46,053 nucleotides of DNA from CAIQJJ01 sp964606085 (GTDB lineage Bacteria > Chloroflexota > Anaerolineae > Anaerolineales > UBA4823), in NCBI GenBank assembly GCA_964606085.1, contig CAZSFD010000038.1:1-46053 (forward strand), in the 5' to 3' direction. Below, in pieces: positions 11,677 through 20,357 of the stretch. Every line of letters begins with the position of its first letter. Position 1 is the stretch's first letter. Under the pieces are notes generated by a model. The model did no database searches and had not been told where the DNA came from. It was given only the letters and a program-made list of their open reading frames with translations. A program made the position numbers and the translations under genes.

Positions 11677-13470
11677 ATGAAGAATCCGATAAATTGTATT
11701 TCGATATGCTCCGACAGCGGCTGCCTTTCGGGCGGCGGCGAGGCGGTGCGCCAGGCGGTTTGCGCCGCGCTCGCCGCCCGCGGTTTGGCCGAACAGGTCG
11801 AAGTGCGTGCCACAGGGTGCTTCGGCTTTTGCGAGCAAGGGCCGATCCTGATCACCCGCCCCGATGATACCTTTTACGTACGCGTCAAACCGAAGGATGC
11901 TGAAGCGATTGTGGATCAGCACATCGTCGGCGGGCAGGTGGTGGAGCGCCTGCTGTTCAAAGACCCCGCCAGTGGGCAAATCATCCCCACATCGGCGGGG
12001 ATGAGCTTCTATGCCAGGCAGCAGCGCCGCGTGCTTCGGCGGGTGGGCGAAATTGACCCCGAAAGCATCGAACACTACCTTGCCACCGATGGCTACCAGG
12101 CCCTCGAAAAAGCGCTCAAGGAGTTGACGCCCGAAAGCATGGCTGCCGAAGTGGAACGTTCTGGCTTGCGCGGGCGCGGCGGGGCGGGCTTTCCGGCGGG
12201 AACAAAGTGGCGGCTGGCACGCCAGGCCAAAGGGGAGCGCAAATTTGTGATTTGCAACGCCGATGAAGGCGACCCCGGTGCGTTCATGAACCGCTCGCTG
12301 CTCGAAGGCGACCCGCACGCCGTACTCGAAGGGCTGATTTTGGCCGGGTATGCGGTGGGCGCCCAGCAGGGTTACGTCTACATCCGGGCTGAGTATCCAC
12401 GGGCGGTGCGTAAAATTCAAGGGGCCATCCGCCAGGCGTATGAAGCGGGCTTCTTGGGCAGGGATATTCTCGGCACAGGCTTCAACTTCGACGTGGAAAC
12501 CCGCCTGGGAGCGGGGGCCTTCGTCTGCGGCGAAGAGACCGCCCTGCTGCAATCTATCGAAGGCAAGCGCGGCATGCCCATCCCGCGCCCGCCCTTCCCA
12601 GCCGAAAAGGGCTTGTGGGGCTGTCCGACGACGGTCAACAACGTTGAAACCCTCGCCAACGTCCCGGCGATTGTGCTTTACGGTGCGGAATGGTTGAGCG
12701 CCGTCGGCACGGAAAAGAGCAAAGGCACCAAGACCTTCGCCCTGGCAGGCAAGGTGAACAACACCGGGCTGATTGAAATCCCGCTCGGCACCACCCTGCG
12801 CCAGGTGATCGAGGAGATCGGCGGCGGCGTGTTGGGCGGCAAGCAGTTCAAGATGGCGCAAATCGGTGGGCCATCGGGCGGCTGCATCCCCGCCGAACAC
12901 CTCGACACTCCCATTGACTACGAATCCCTGCGCTCGCTGGGCGCTATCATGGGCTCCGGCGGCCTGGTGGTAATGGATGAAGATAACTGCGCCGTGGATG
13001 TGGCGCACTACTTCCTGTCGTTCATCCAGGCCGAAAGCTGTGGCAAGTGCCCACCTTGCCGCCTGGGGACGAAGCAGATGCTCGGCATTCTGGAGCGCAT
13101 CCGCGAAGGCGAGGGCGAACCCGGCGATATTGCCGCCCTCGAAAAGCTGGCGGGCGTGATCCAGAAAGGTTCGCTGTGCGCCCTGGGCCAAACCGCCCCC
13201 AACCCGGTGATGACCACGCTGCGCTATTTCCGCCACGAATACGAAGCCCACGTCAATGAGAAGCGCTGCCCGGGCCGCGTGTGCAAGGCGCTGATCACCT
13301 ACAGCATCGAAGCCGATAACTGCAATGGCTGTACGCTGTGCGCCCGCGCCTGCCCATCGGATGCTATCATGGGCAGTTTGCGCGAACCGCATCACATTCT
13401 CTTCGAGAAGTGTATCCGCTGCGGGGCGTGTTTGGACGCGTGCAATCAGGATGCGGTGAGGGTGAATTGA
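11677..13470 (+). CDS. nuoF: NuoF-like NADH-binding diaphorase subunit (HydB/HndC/HoxF type)
   Basis: 597 residues, longer than complex I NuoF because of extra domains at both ends. The N-terminal ~100 residues are a thioredoxin-like [2Fe-2S] domain (CISICSDSGC, then ATGCFGFCEQGP). The NuoF core follows, with the NADH/FMN loops GLRGRGGAGFPAGTKW and CNADEGDPGAFMNR, then GAGAFVCGEETALL, an SLBB-type segment, and the 4Fe-4S motif ESCGKCPPCRLGTKQ. The C-terminal ~60 residues hold two ferredoxin-type clusters (CNGCTLCARACPSDAI and CIRCGACLDACNQDAV). This layout is that of NAD(H)-linked subunits of bifurcating hydrogenases and formate dehydrogenases. It oxidises or reduces NAD with FMN in the cytoplasm. 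The Shine-Dalgarno is poor, perhaps because the upstream junction was rebuilt by the inserted element. Confidence 0.95.
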   Translation: MKNPINCISICSDSGCLSGGGEAVRQAVCAALAARGLAEQVEVRATGCFGFCEQGPILITRPDDTFYVRVKPKDAEAIVDQHIVGGQVVERLLFKDPASGQIIPTSAGMSFYARQQRRVLRRVGEIDPESIEHYLATDGYQALEKALKELTPESMAAEVERSGLRGRGGAGFPAGTKWRLARQAKGERKFVICNADEGDPGAFMNRSLLEGDPHAVLEGLILAGYAVGAQQGYVYIRAEYPRAVRKIQGAIRQAYEAGFLGRDILGTGFNFDVETRLGAGAFVCGEETALLQSIEGKRGMPIPRPPFPAEKGLWGCPTTVNNVETLANVPAIVLYGAEWLSAVGTEKSKGTKTFALAGKVNNTGLIEIPLGTTLRQVIEEIGGGVLGGKQFKMAQIGGPSGGCIPAEHLDTPIDYESLRSLGAIMGSGGLVVMDEDNCAVDVAHYFLSFIQAESCGKCPPCRLGTKQMLGILERIREGEGEPGDIAALEKLAGVIQKGSLCALGQTAPNPVMTTLRYFRHEYEAHVNEKRCPGRVCKALITYSIEADNCNGCTLCARACPSDAIMGSLREPHHILFEKCIRCGACLDACNQDAVRVN

Positions 13471-13477
13471 GGCCAAA

Positions 13478-14620
13478 ATGACAGCATTGCGCTCGATAAA
13501 AATTCAAGGGTATCGGCCATTTGGCCTTTTTTCCGCTCGTTTGGGCGCGCTTGAAGTTTGTGTCGGCGCGAATGGATCGGGGAAATCGAGCCTGTTTGAA
13601 TTTTTGAAATTTTTGCGCGATAGTTTGCGTAGCCAGGAAATCCCGCCTGAAATTGTCAGCGGCGGCATCGGCCAGCAAATTTTTCACCGCCCAGGGCCAG
13701 AATGGTTTTCGTGGAATTTAGAAATTGAACAAGAAGATCAAACAACATTGACATATTCGGCTACTTTATTGGGACCGATCGGCCGCCCTACAATTCCGCA
13801 GGAGAAAATTTGCGAAGTAGCAACTGACAAAATGTTACTTGATTTCAATCTTGAATTAGGCCAGATTGGCGGCGGCCTTAAACCAATGAGATTGATACCG
13901 AAGCGCGGTAATCAACTGGCATTGGCATCCGCTGTTACAGCAGAGCGGGAAGAACTATATAGGTTAAAACAATTTGTACAAGGCTGGAAATTTTACAGTG
14001 TTGGAACACTAGCAATCGAAAAGATTCGCAAAGCCGCCTTGGTCGAGCAGGAACCTGTTTTGCGCGAAGACGCCAGTAATCTCAGTTCGGTCTTGCACTA
14101 TCTAAAAACCGAACACCCCGCCATTTTCGATAACTTACAACAACACCTGCGATCTGCCGTTCCTGGTTTTAGCGGTCTTAGCGTCAAAGCGCGCGGTGGG
14201 CCGGGTGAAATTATGGCCTTCTGGCAAGAAAAAGGTGTAGACGGCGAACTCAGTCTGGCCGATCTCTCCGATGGCATCCTGCGCCTGATTTGCTGGATGG
14301 TGCTGTGCGTACAACCCAACCCGCCGACCCTGATCTGCATTGATGAGCCCGATCAGGGTGTTCACCCCCGCACGCTGCCCATTTTGGCAGGATTGTTCCA
14401 GCAAGCATCACAGCGCACACAGATATTCCTGGCAACACATTCCTCTTACTTCCTGACCCAATTCGACATCGAAGAAATCGCCGTCTTTCGTAAAGAAAAC
14501 GGCGAGGCGCGTTTTCTCAAACCCAAAGACTCCCAAACCCTGACCCAAAACCTGGCCGATTTTGGCCTGGAAGAACTAGAAATCATGCACCGCAATGACG
14601 AATTGGAGCGACTGGCATGA
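13478..14620 (+). CDS. AAA family ATPase (RecF/OLD-like, AAA_21 type)
   Basis: 380 residues. Walker A GANGSGKSS is at residues 30-38, the ABC-like signature is LADLSDGILR, Walker B is LICIDEPDQGVHP, and a switch histidine lies in FLATHSSYFL. There is no TOPRIM domain in this chain; one is likely supplied by the overlapping next gene. It starts 7 bp after nuoF (GAGG upstream of the ATG) and overlaps the DUF4276 gene by ATGA. Base composition is clearly AT-richer than the nuo genes. OLD-like ATPase plus a separate TOPRIM-like partner is a recurrent arrangement in anti-phage modules; a defence role is inferred from that, not shown. Confidence 0.9.
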   Translation: MTALRSIKIQGYRPFGLFSARLGALEVCVGANGSGKSSLFEFLKFLRDSLRSQEIPPEIVSGGIGQQIFHRPGPEWFSWNLEIEQEDQTTLTYSATLLGPIGRPTIPQEKICEVATDKMLLDFNLELGQIGGGLKPMRLIPKRGNQLALASAVTAEREELYRLKQFVQGWKFYSVGTLAIEKIRKAALVEQEPVLREDASNLSSVLHYLKTEHPAIFDNLQQHLRSAVPGFSGLSVKARGGPGEIMAFWQEKGVDGELSLADLSDGILRLICWMVLCVQPNPPTLICIDEPDQGVHPRTLPILAGLFQQASQRTQIFLATHSSYFLTQFDIEEIAVFRKENGEARFLKPKDSQTLTQNLADFGLEELEIMHRNDELERLA

Positions 14621-15267
14621 GAGTCAATGTGTATGTCGAAGGCCCGTCTGACAAAGAAGCGATGAAAACGCTCCTTGCTGGTCTGATCGAACGAAAAGCG
14701 CAAGATGGTATTCTGATTGATTTTTTCGATTATCCCAAAGGTGATCGAAAGGAGTCTCTGCTAACCCAAGTTCCCAAAAAAGCGGTCAACAACCTGCAAA
14801 ACAGCGAGCATGATTTTGTCGTGATCATGCCCGATCTTTATCCCCAGAACAAGGGTTTTCCGCACCGAACCTATCAGGAATTGTCCGATGGGATTTTTCG
14901 CAATTTTGACGCGGCGTTGCATGAAAAGGGTATTACCGACCAACGCATTCGCCAACGATTGAAGGTTTATTGTTTCAAACACGATCTGGAAGCCCTTTTG
15001 CTCGCAGCCGAAGAGTCCTTACAATTTCAGTTTGGTGATAAACCTTTGGGGGCAAACTGGAAAAAACCTGTCGAAGATCAAAACCACAATCAACCGCCCA
15101 AACGCATTATTGAGGCAATTTACCAGAAATATGGACGGCGTTACAAAGACACCGTGGATGCGCCTTTAATTTTGCGCGGCGTATCCTACCAAACCCTTGC
15201 CGAACGCTGTCCGCAATGCTTCAAACCTTTTGTTGAATTTTTGGAAAACCTATCCGCATCCGTATAG
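14617..15267 (+). CDS. DUF4276 family protein (TOPRIM-like partner of the ATPase)
   Basis: 216 residues, translationally coupled (ATGA) to the AAA ATPase. The N-terminus VYVEGPSDKEAMKTLL carries the Glu/Gly/Asp pattern of a TOPRIM-like nuclease or primase fold. A second acidic strand reads DFVVIMPDLYPQ, and the line VYCFKHDLEALLLAAEESL is typical of DUF4276. The family has no established biochemical activity. It is followed 10 bp later by nuoG, so the pair sits inside the diaphorase operon without its own visible terminator. Confidence 0.85.
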   Translation: MRVNVYVEGPSDKEAMKTLLAGLIERKAQDGILIDFFDYPKGDRKESLLTQVPKKAVNNLQNSEHDFVVIMPDLYPQNKGFPHRTYQELSDGIFRNFDAALHEKGITDQRIRQRLKVYCFKHDLEALLLAAEESLQFQFGDKPLGANWKKPVEDQNHNQPPKRIIEAIYQKYGRRYKDTVDAPLILRGVSYQTLAERCPQCFKPFVEFLENLSASV

Positions 15268-15276
15268 GGAAATTTC

Positions 15277-17544
15277 ATGCCCACTATCACTTTTAACGGC
15301 TCCCCCTACCCCTTCACCCCCGGCGCATCCGTCCTCGAAGCCGCCCGGCAGAATGACATCCGCATCCCCACCCTTTGCCACCACCCGGCGCTCAAAGCGG
15401 TGGGCGCGTGCCGCCTGTGCGTGGTCGAAATTGACGGGATGCGCGGCACCCCCACCGCCTGCACCACCCCCGCCGCCGACGGCATGGTGGTGCGCACCGA
15501 CACACCCGCCCTGGCCGAACTGCGCCGCGAAGTGCTCAGCCTGATTCTCTCCGAGCACCCCTACACCTGCCTGGTGTGCGAGCGCCACGAGCGCTGCAAC
15601 GAATGGCAAGTGACCATCCGCAAGGCCGCCGCCACCACCGGCTGCGAGAACTGCCCCAAGAACGGCCAGTGCGAGCTGCAAACCCTGGTGGATGAAACCG
15701 GCCTCGGCACGATGATCTACCCCATTTCGTATCGCGGCCTGCCGATCGAAAAAGACGACCCCTTCTTCGACCGCGACTACAACCTGTGTATTTTGTGCGG
15801 GCGCTGTGTGCGTGTTTGCCAGGATGTGCGCCAGACCGGGACACTCTCATTCGTCAACCGCGGGCCGCACACCGTCGTCGGCACGGCCTTTGGGCAATCG
15901 CACCTGCTGACCAACTGCGAATTTTGCGGCTCGTGCGTGGATGTCTGCCCGACCGGGGCGCTCTACGATAAGCGCACCAAGTGGGAAGGCGTGGCCGAAA
16001 AAACCGTCACCACCACCTGCCCCTACTGTTCGGTGGGCTGCCAGATGGATTTGTGGGTAAAGGGTGGCAAAGTGATGGGCGTACGCCCGGCAACCGATGG
16101 CCCCGTCAACGCCGGAATGGCCTGCGCCCGCGGGCGGTTCGGCCTCGTTGAGATGATCCACGCCCCCGACCGGTTGCGCAACCCGATGATCCGCAAAAAC
16201 GGGCGGCTGGTCGAAGCCTCGTGGGACGAGGCTCTCGAAACGGGGGCGCAAGCCTTGCGCCCCTACAATGGGAACGAAATTGCATTACTGGCCTCGCCAC
16301 ACCTGACCAACGAAGCCGCCGCAGCCCTGGCAGCCTTCGCCAAAGCCATCGGCACGCCCTACATGGACGTTCCCACGGCCCTGCCGCGCATCCCCCGCCT
16401 GGCTGAACTGGTTGATATGCTGCGCTCCGAGCAATCCGCATCCATCCGCAGCCTCCGCGACGCCAAATTGATCATCGCCATCGGCACCAACCCGCGCCTA
16501 TCGCACCCCGTCGCCGCCCTTTACATCCGCCAGGCCCAGGCCGATGGCGCAAAGCTGATCGTCCTCGACCCACGCCGCACTGAGCTTGCCAAACGCGCCG
16601 ACGAATGGATTCAAGTTGCTCCCGGCCAGGATATTCCCGCCATTCAGCAATTGATCGCCCAATCAGCACTCAGAAATCAACCATCAGCAATCCTCTACGG
16701 TTCCGGCGTCACCCACCACCCCAACGCCCCCGACACGATCCGCGCCATTCACGAGCTGGCAAAAGCCATCGGCGCAGGCGTGATTCCCCTGCTCGGCGCG
16801 GCGAACACGCTCGGTGTCCTCGATGCCGGGCTGACCGCGGCCACGCCCGATTGCGGCTACGACGCCATCGTCCAGGGCATGGTCTCCCGCCAGATCAAAG
16901 CCCTCTACGTCACCGGCGAACTGCCCCCCCTCGACGAACTCGCCAACCTCGAACTGCTGATCGTGCAAGATCAATTCCTCTCGTCCCAGGCCGCCGAGTT
17001 TGCCCAGGTCGTTTTCCCCGCCGCCAGCTTCGCCGAGACCGTTGGCACACTGACCAACCTCGAAGGCCGCCAGCAGCCCCTCGCCCCCGCCATCCCCCCC
17101 ATCGGCGATTCCCGCCCCGACGCCTGGATCACCTCCCAACTCGCCTCCCGCCTCACCCCCTCGCCCTCTCATCCCTTCACCCTCTCCCCCCTTCCCCCCC
17201 GCACCCTCTCCCCCCTTCACCCTCTCACCCTCCTCCTCGAACGCAACGCCTTCGCCTACCGCTCCTCCGCCCTCACCGACCGCGTGCGCGGCATGGAACA
17301 GTACAAGCCCGATGAGGAAAGCCTCACCGTTCACCCCGAAGATGCTGCCAACCTGGGGATTGCCGCCAACGACCTGGTGCGTGTGACATCCGCCTACGGC
17401 AGCGCCACCTTCCTGGCCCAACTCAGCGCTGACCTCCTGCCCGGCGTGGCCTTCGCCAGCATCAACCCCGCCCACGGTTCGCCCATTTTCCCCGCCATGC
17501 TGCCCGCCGCGAAAACACTGGCAGTAAGTCTGGAAAAAGCGTGA
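15277..17544 (+). CDS. nuoG: NuoG-like iron-sulfur/molybdopterin-fold subunit, lacking a molybdenum ligand
   Basis: 755 residues. [2Fe-2S] ligands are Cys34, Cys45, Cys48 and Cys62. His94-Cys98-Cys101-Cys107 forms a His/Cys [4Fe-4S] motif, and an extra CENCPKNGQC (Cys123, 126, 132) follows. Two ferredoxin clusters are at Cys171-181 and Cys214-224, and a molybdoprotein-type cluster is TCPYCSVGC (248-255) with Cys283. The molybdopterin-like domain continues, but where formate dehydrogenases carry the Cys/Sec metal ligand (after KAIGTPYMD, residues ~355-375) there is no Cys or Ser-Cys motif. It is therefore an electron-transfer subunit as in complex I or HydA-like sets rather than a formate dehydrogenase. 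Two simple-sequence insertions are read in frame (16660-16692 and about 17151-17236). Confidence 0.92.
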   Translation: MPTITFNGSPYPFTPGASVLEAARQNDIRIPTLCHHPALKAVGACRLCVVEIDGMRGTPTACTTPAADGMVVRTDTPALAELRREVLSLILSEHPYTCLVCERHERCNEWQVTIRKAAATTGCENCPKNGQCELQTLVDETGLGTMIYPISYRGLPIEKDDPFFDRDYNLCILCGRCVRVCQDVRQTGTLSFVNRGPHTVVGTAFGQSHLLTNCEFCGSCVDVCPTGALYDKRTKWEGVAEKTVTTTCPYCSVGCQMDLWVKGGKVMGVRPATDGPVNAGMACARGRFGLVEMIHAPDRLRNPMIRKNGRLVEASWDEALETGAQALRPYNGNEIALLASPHLTNEAAAALAAFAKAIGTPYMDVPTALPRIPRLAELVDMLRSEQSASIRSLRDAKLIIAIGTNPRLSHPVAALYIRQAQADGAKLIVLDPRRTELAKRADEWIQVAPGQDIPAIQQLIAQSALRNQPSAILYGSGVTHHPNAPDTIRAIHELAKAIGAGVIPLLGAANTLGVLDAGLTAATPDCGYDAIVQGMVSRQIKALYVTGELPPLDELANLELLIVQDQFLSSQAAEFAQVVFPAASFAETVGTLTNLEGRQQPLAPAIPPIGDSRPDAWITSQLASRLTPSPSHPFTLSPLPPRTLSPLHPLTLLLERNAFAYRSSALTDRVRGMEQYKPDEESLTVHPEDAANLGIAANDLVRVTSAYGSATFLAQLSADLLPGVAFASINPAHGSPIFPAMLPAAKTLAVSLEKA

Positions 17545-17573
17545 GCTTTTTTGCACGTTTCGGAAACAAGACC

Positions 17574-20162
17574 ATGTCCCTTCCCACCCACTTCTACCTC
17601 GGACGCACGGCTGACCCCGCCACGGGCAAACCCACCGCCACCCCGCTCACCTACGACCCCGCCGACCTGACCACCCACGCCTTCGTCGTCGGCATGACCG
17701 GTTCCGGCAAGACCGGCCTGTGCCTCACCCTGCTCGAAGAAGCCGCCCTGCAAGGCATCCCCGTCCTGGCGATTGACCCGAAGGGCGACATCACCAACGC
17801 CTTGCTGCATTTCCCCGACCTGCTGCCGGCCGATTTCGAACCCTGGATCAACCCCGACCTGGCCCGGCGCGACGGCAAAAGCGTGCCGCAGGCCGCCGCC
17901 GAAGCCGCCCAAACCTGGCGCAGCGGACTGGCCGAATGGGGCATCCCCCCCGAACGGGTGCGCGCCCTGCAAAACGCCGCCCACTTCGCCATCTACACCC
18001 CCGGCTCCGACAGCGGCATCCCCGTCAGCATTTTGGCTTCGCTCAAATGCCCGCCGTTAGCCTGGGATGATCACCGCGAATTGCTGCGCGAGAAAATCGC
18101 TGGCACGGTCACGGCCCTGCTGGGGCTGGTGGGCCTGACCGAGATTGACCCCGTGCGCTCGCGCGAACACATCTTGCTTGCCAACATCTTCGAGAACGCC
18201 TGGAAGCAGGGCCGCGACCTCGACCTGGGCGAACTGATCCTGCAAACACAGACGCCGCCCTTCCCCCGGCTTGGCGTGTTCGATGTCAACGCCTTTTTCC
18301 CCGAAAAAGAGCGCTTCGACCTCGCCATGCAGCTCAACAACATCCTGGCCTCGCCCGCCTTCCAAAGCTGGATCGAAGGCCAGCCGCTCGATGTCCCGTC
18401 ACTTCTCTACGCCGCCGATGGCCGCCCGCGCCACAGCATCTTTTATATCGCCCACCTGCCCGATGCCGAGCGCATGTTCTTCGTGGGATTGCTGCTCTCT
18501 GCCGTCGAAGCGTGGATGCGCTCGCAGGCTGGCACGCCTGCCCTGCGCGCTATCATCTACTTCGACGAAATCTTCGGCTACCTGCCGCCCATCGGCAATC
18601 CGCCGTCCAAGCCGGTGATGATGCGCCTGCTCAAACAGGCGCGCGCCTTTGGCGTGGGGCAAATGCTCGTCACGCAAAACCCCGCCGATGTAGATTACAA
18701 AGCCCTCTCCAACGCCGGCACCTGGTTCATCGGCAAGCTGCAAACCGAGCGCGACAAAGCCCGCCTGCTCGACGGCCTCGAAAGCGCCCTCTCTGGCAAC
18801 CTCGACCGCACCGGGTACGATAAGCTGATCTCCACGCTCGGCAAACGCATGTTTCTGCTGCACAACGTTCACAGCGGCCAGCCACAACTCCTGCATACCC
18901 GTTGGGCCATGAACTACCTGGCCGGCCCGCTCACACGCGCCCAAATCCCCGCCCTCAACCGTCTCGCTGGCGCAACCACCCAACCTGCAACCTTCGACTT
19001 GCAACCTTCAACCGTCCCCCCACCAACCATCACCAATCAACAACTCCCCGACGGCTTCCAACCCATCCCCATCATCCCCCCATCTCCCCCGCCCCCTGGC
19101 TCCCCATCTTTCGCCAGCACCCAACCTGCAACTTTCCCCCAATCTCCCAATCCTCCAACCCTCCAATCTTCCACGCGCCCCGCCCTCCCCTCCGCCATCC
19201 GCGAATACTTCCTGCCCAACAACCTGACCATCACCCAGGCCTTCAAAGCCGATGGACGCAGCGTGCCTGCCAACGCCAGCAGCCAGGGCCTGATCTACCG
19301 CCCGGCGCTGCTCGCCCAGGCCCACGTGCGCCTGCTTAACCGCAAATACAACCTCGATAGCGACATCTTCCACACCATGCTGGTGATCGAACCCGATTCG
19401 CGCACCCGCATCCGCTGGGAAAACTACCAATCGCCTCATATTGATGCTGCCGCCCTCGACGACGAACCCGCCCCGCAGGCGCGCTTCGCCACCCCTGCCG
19501 CCCCGCTCAACGCCGCAAAATCGCTGGCTGCCCTCGAAAGCGATTTCACCGATTGGGTCTTCCGCAACAGCGAAGTGACCATCCGCGTCAACGAAGCGCT
19601 CAAGTTGTACGCCGGGCCGCAGGTCACTGCCGCCGAATTTCGCACCCAGTGCGCCGATGCCGCCCGCCAGGCCCGCGACGCCGAGATCAAAAAGCTGGCT
19701 GCCTCTTATCAGGGCAAACTCAACACCCTCACCGACAAGCTCTCGCGCGAAGAACGCGAACTGGCGCGTGACCAGGTGGAATATGAACAGCGCAAATGGG
19801 AAGAACGCGGCAACATCGCCGAATTGGGCGCCGGGTTGCTTGGCCTGGGGCGCAAGAAGAGCTTCACCTCGCAGCTTACCAAACGCCGCATGACCGAACA
19901 GGCCAAAGCCGAAGTAGACGAATCTATCGAGGCCATTGCCCAGTTTAAACAGCAGATCGCCGCCCTCGAAGCCGAATGGCAGGAAGAAGAAGAGGCCATC
20001 CAACAGCGCTGGAGCGAGGTCGCCCAGCAGAGCAGCGAGATGTCTATCCAGCCCTATAAAAAAGATGTGCAGCTCGACCTGTTCGGCGTGGCGTGGGTGC
20101 CGTTCCACCGGGTGCAAATGGGCAATGACCTGGAAGAACTGCCCGGTTATGCGGCTGCATAG
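17574..20162 (+). CDS. HerA-like P-loop ATPase with C-terminal coiled coil
   Basis: 862 residues from the ATG at 17574; a GTG at 17541 overlapping the nuoG stop would add 11 residues and cannot be excluded. Near the N-terminus the Walker A line is VVGMTGSGKTGLCLTLLEEA, followed by PVLAIDPKGDITNALLHFPDL, typical of HerA/VirB4-like (DUF87-type) ATPases. Walker B is AIIYFDEIFGYLP, and MLVTQNPADVDYKALSNAGTW is the sensor-like region. A ~75-residue Pro/Thr/Gln linker (18979-19185) built from simple DNA words separates the ATPase from the C-terminal part, where AEIKKLAASYQGKLNTLTDK and later segments form a long charged coiled coil. The role is unknown; the family moves DNA or protein. It shares the nuo operon by position only. 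Confidence 0.85.
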   Translation: MSLPTHFYLGRTADPATGKPTATPLTYDPADLTTHAFVVGMTGSGKTGLCLTLLEEAALQGIPVLAIDPKGDITNALLHFPDLLPADFEPWINPDLARRDGKSVPQAAAEAAQTWRSGLAEWGIPPERVRALQNAAHFAIYTPGSDSGIPVSILASLKCPPLAWDDHRELLREKIAGTVTALLGLVGLTEIDPVRSREHILLANIFENAWKQGRDLDLGELILQTQTPPFPRLGVFDVNAFFPEKERFDLAMQLNNILASPAFQSWIEGQPLDVPSLLYAADGRPRHSIFYIAHLPDAERMFFVGLLLSAVEAWMRSQAGTPALRAIIYFDEIFGYLPPIGNPPSKPVMMRLLKQARAFGVGQMLVTQNPADVDYKALSNAGTWFIGKLQTERDKARLLDGLESALSGNLDRTGYDKLISTLGKRMFLLHNVHSGQPQLLHTRWAMNYLAGPLTRAQIPALNRLAGATTQPATFDLQPSTVPPPTITNQQLPDGFQPIPIIPPSPPPPGSPSFASTQPATFPQSPNPPTLQSSTRPALPSAIREYFLPNNLTITQAFKADGRSVPANASSQGLIYRPALLAQAHVRLLNRKYNLDSDIFHTMLVIEPDSRTRIRWENYQSPHIDAAALDDEPAPQARFATPAAPLNAAKSLAALESDFTDWVFRNSEVTIRVNEALKLYAGPQVTAAEFRTQCADAARQARDAEIKKLAASYQGKLNTLTDKLSREERELARDQVEYEQRKWEERGNIAELGAGLLGLGRKKSFTSQLTKRRMTEQAKAEVDESIEAIAQFKQQIAALEAEWQEEEEAIQQRWSEVAQQSSEMSIQPYKKDVQLDLFGVAWVPFHRVQMGNDLEELPGYAAA
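18979..19185 (+). repeat. Simple-word repeat region read in frame inside the HerA-like gene
   Basis: The DNA consists of recurring words such as CAACCTGCAACCTTC, CAACCTTCAACCGTC, CCCCATCTCCC, CAACCTGCAACTTTC and CTCCCAATCCTCCAACC. It keeps the frame open and encodes a Pro/Thr/Gln/Ser linker. Similar words occur between genes elsewhere in the window (38947-38960). Confidence 0.75.
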
Positions 20163-20211
20163 CGCTTTCTCCTGACACAATTGTTAGCTTCCCCCTTTGG
20201 TCAAAAATCGT

Positions 20212-20217
20212 TATAAT
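20212..20217 (+). promoter_or_regulatory. -10 box ahead of the c-di-AMP riboswitch
   Basis: Consensus TATAAT; transcription would start about 20224, some 10 nt before the aptamer. A weak TTCCCC lies 17 bp upstream as possible -35. Confidence 0.6.
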
Positions 20218-20234
20218 CGTATTAACAATTTTAA

Positions 20235-20357
20235 CCAATCGCCGAATCCTATGAGCGGGGGACGCTCTTTTTCGGGGCGAATGGGGAGATGAAGAACACA
20301 TCTCCCTTAGAGCTAAATCTTCAGTTCGAGCCCGGCAACTAACCCCGCAGGCGTTGA
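20235..20357 (+). promoter_or_regulatory. Cyclic di-AMP riboswitch (ydaO/yuaA type)
   Basis: The conserved core of the class is present in order: GCCGAATCC (20241-20249), AGCGGGGGA, GGGGCGAA (20274-20281), a variable stem GGGGAGATG ... CATCTCCC, then GAGCCCGGCAACTAACCCCG and CAGGCGTTG. This parallels the T. tengcongensis aptamer (GCCGAAUCC, CGGAGGA, GGGGUUAA, ACCCGACAGCUAACUCCG, GAGGCAAU). P1 would be CAATCGCC with GGCGTTG (20350-20356). It precedes an ABC exporter/DUF1854 pair with its own TATAAT upstream. Known members usually lower expression when c-di-AMP is high and act on osmolyte, K+ and cell-wall genes; the architecture here may differ (see the overlapping terminator). Confidence 0.93.

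Noticed and set aside
15277..17544. Reading the NuoG-like protein as a formate dehydrogenase
   Set aside because: The metal-binding Cys/Sec is absent although the preceding cluster motif is present.
16684..17556. 290-codon antisense frame over nuoG and others antisense to nuoF, the exporter and the chelatase ATPase
   Set aside because: Low-complexity Gly/Glu-rich translations produced by GC-rich sense codons; the sense genes have clear domains.
18979..19185. Word-repeat region as a frameshift or assembly error splitting two genes
   Set aside because: The frame stays open across it and conserved domains continue on both sides in the same frame.
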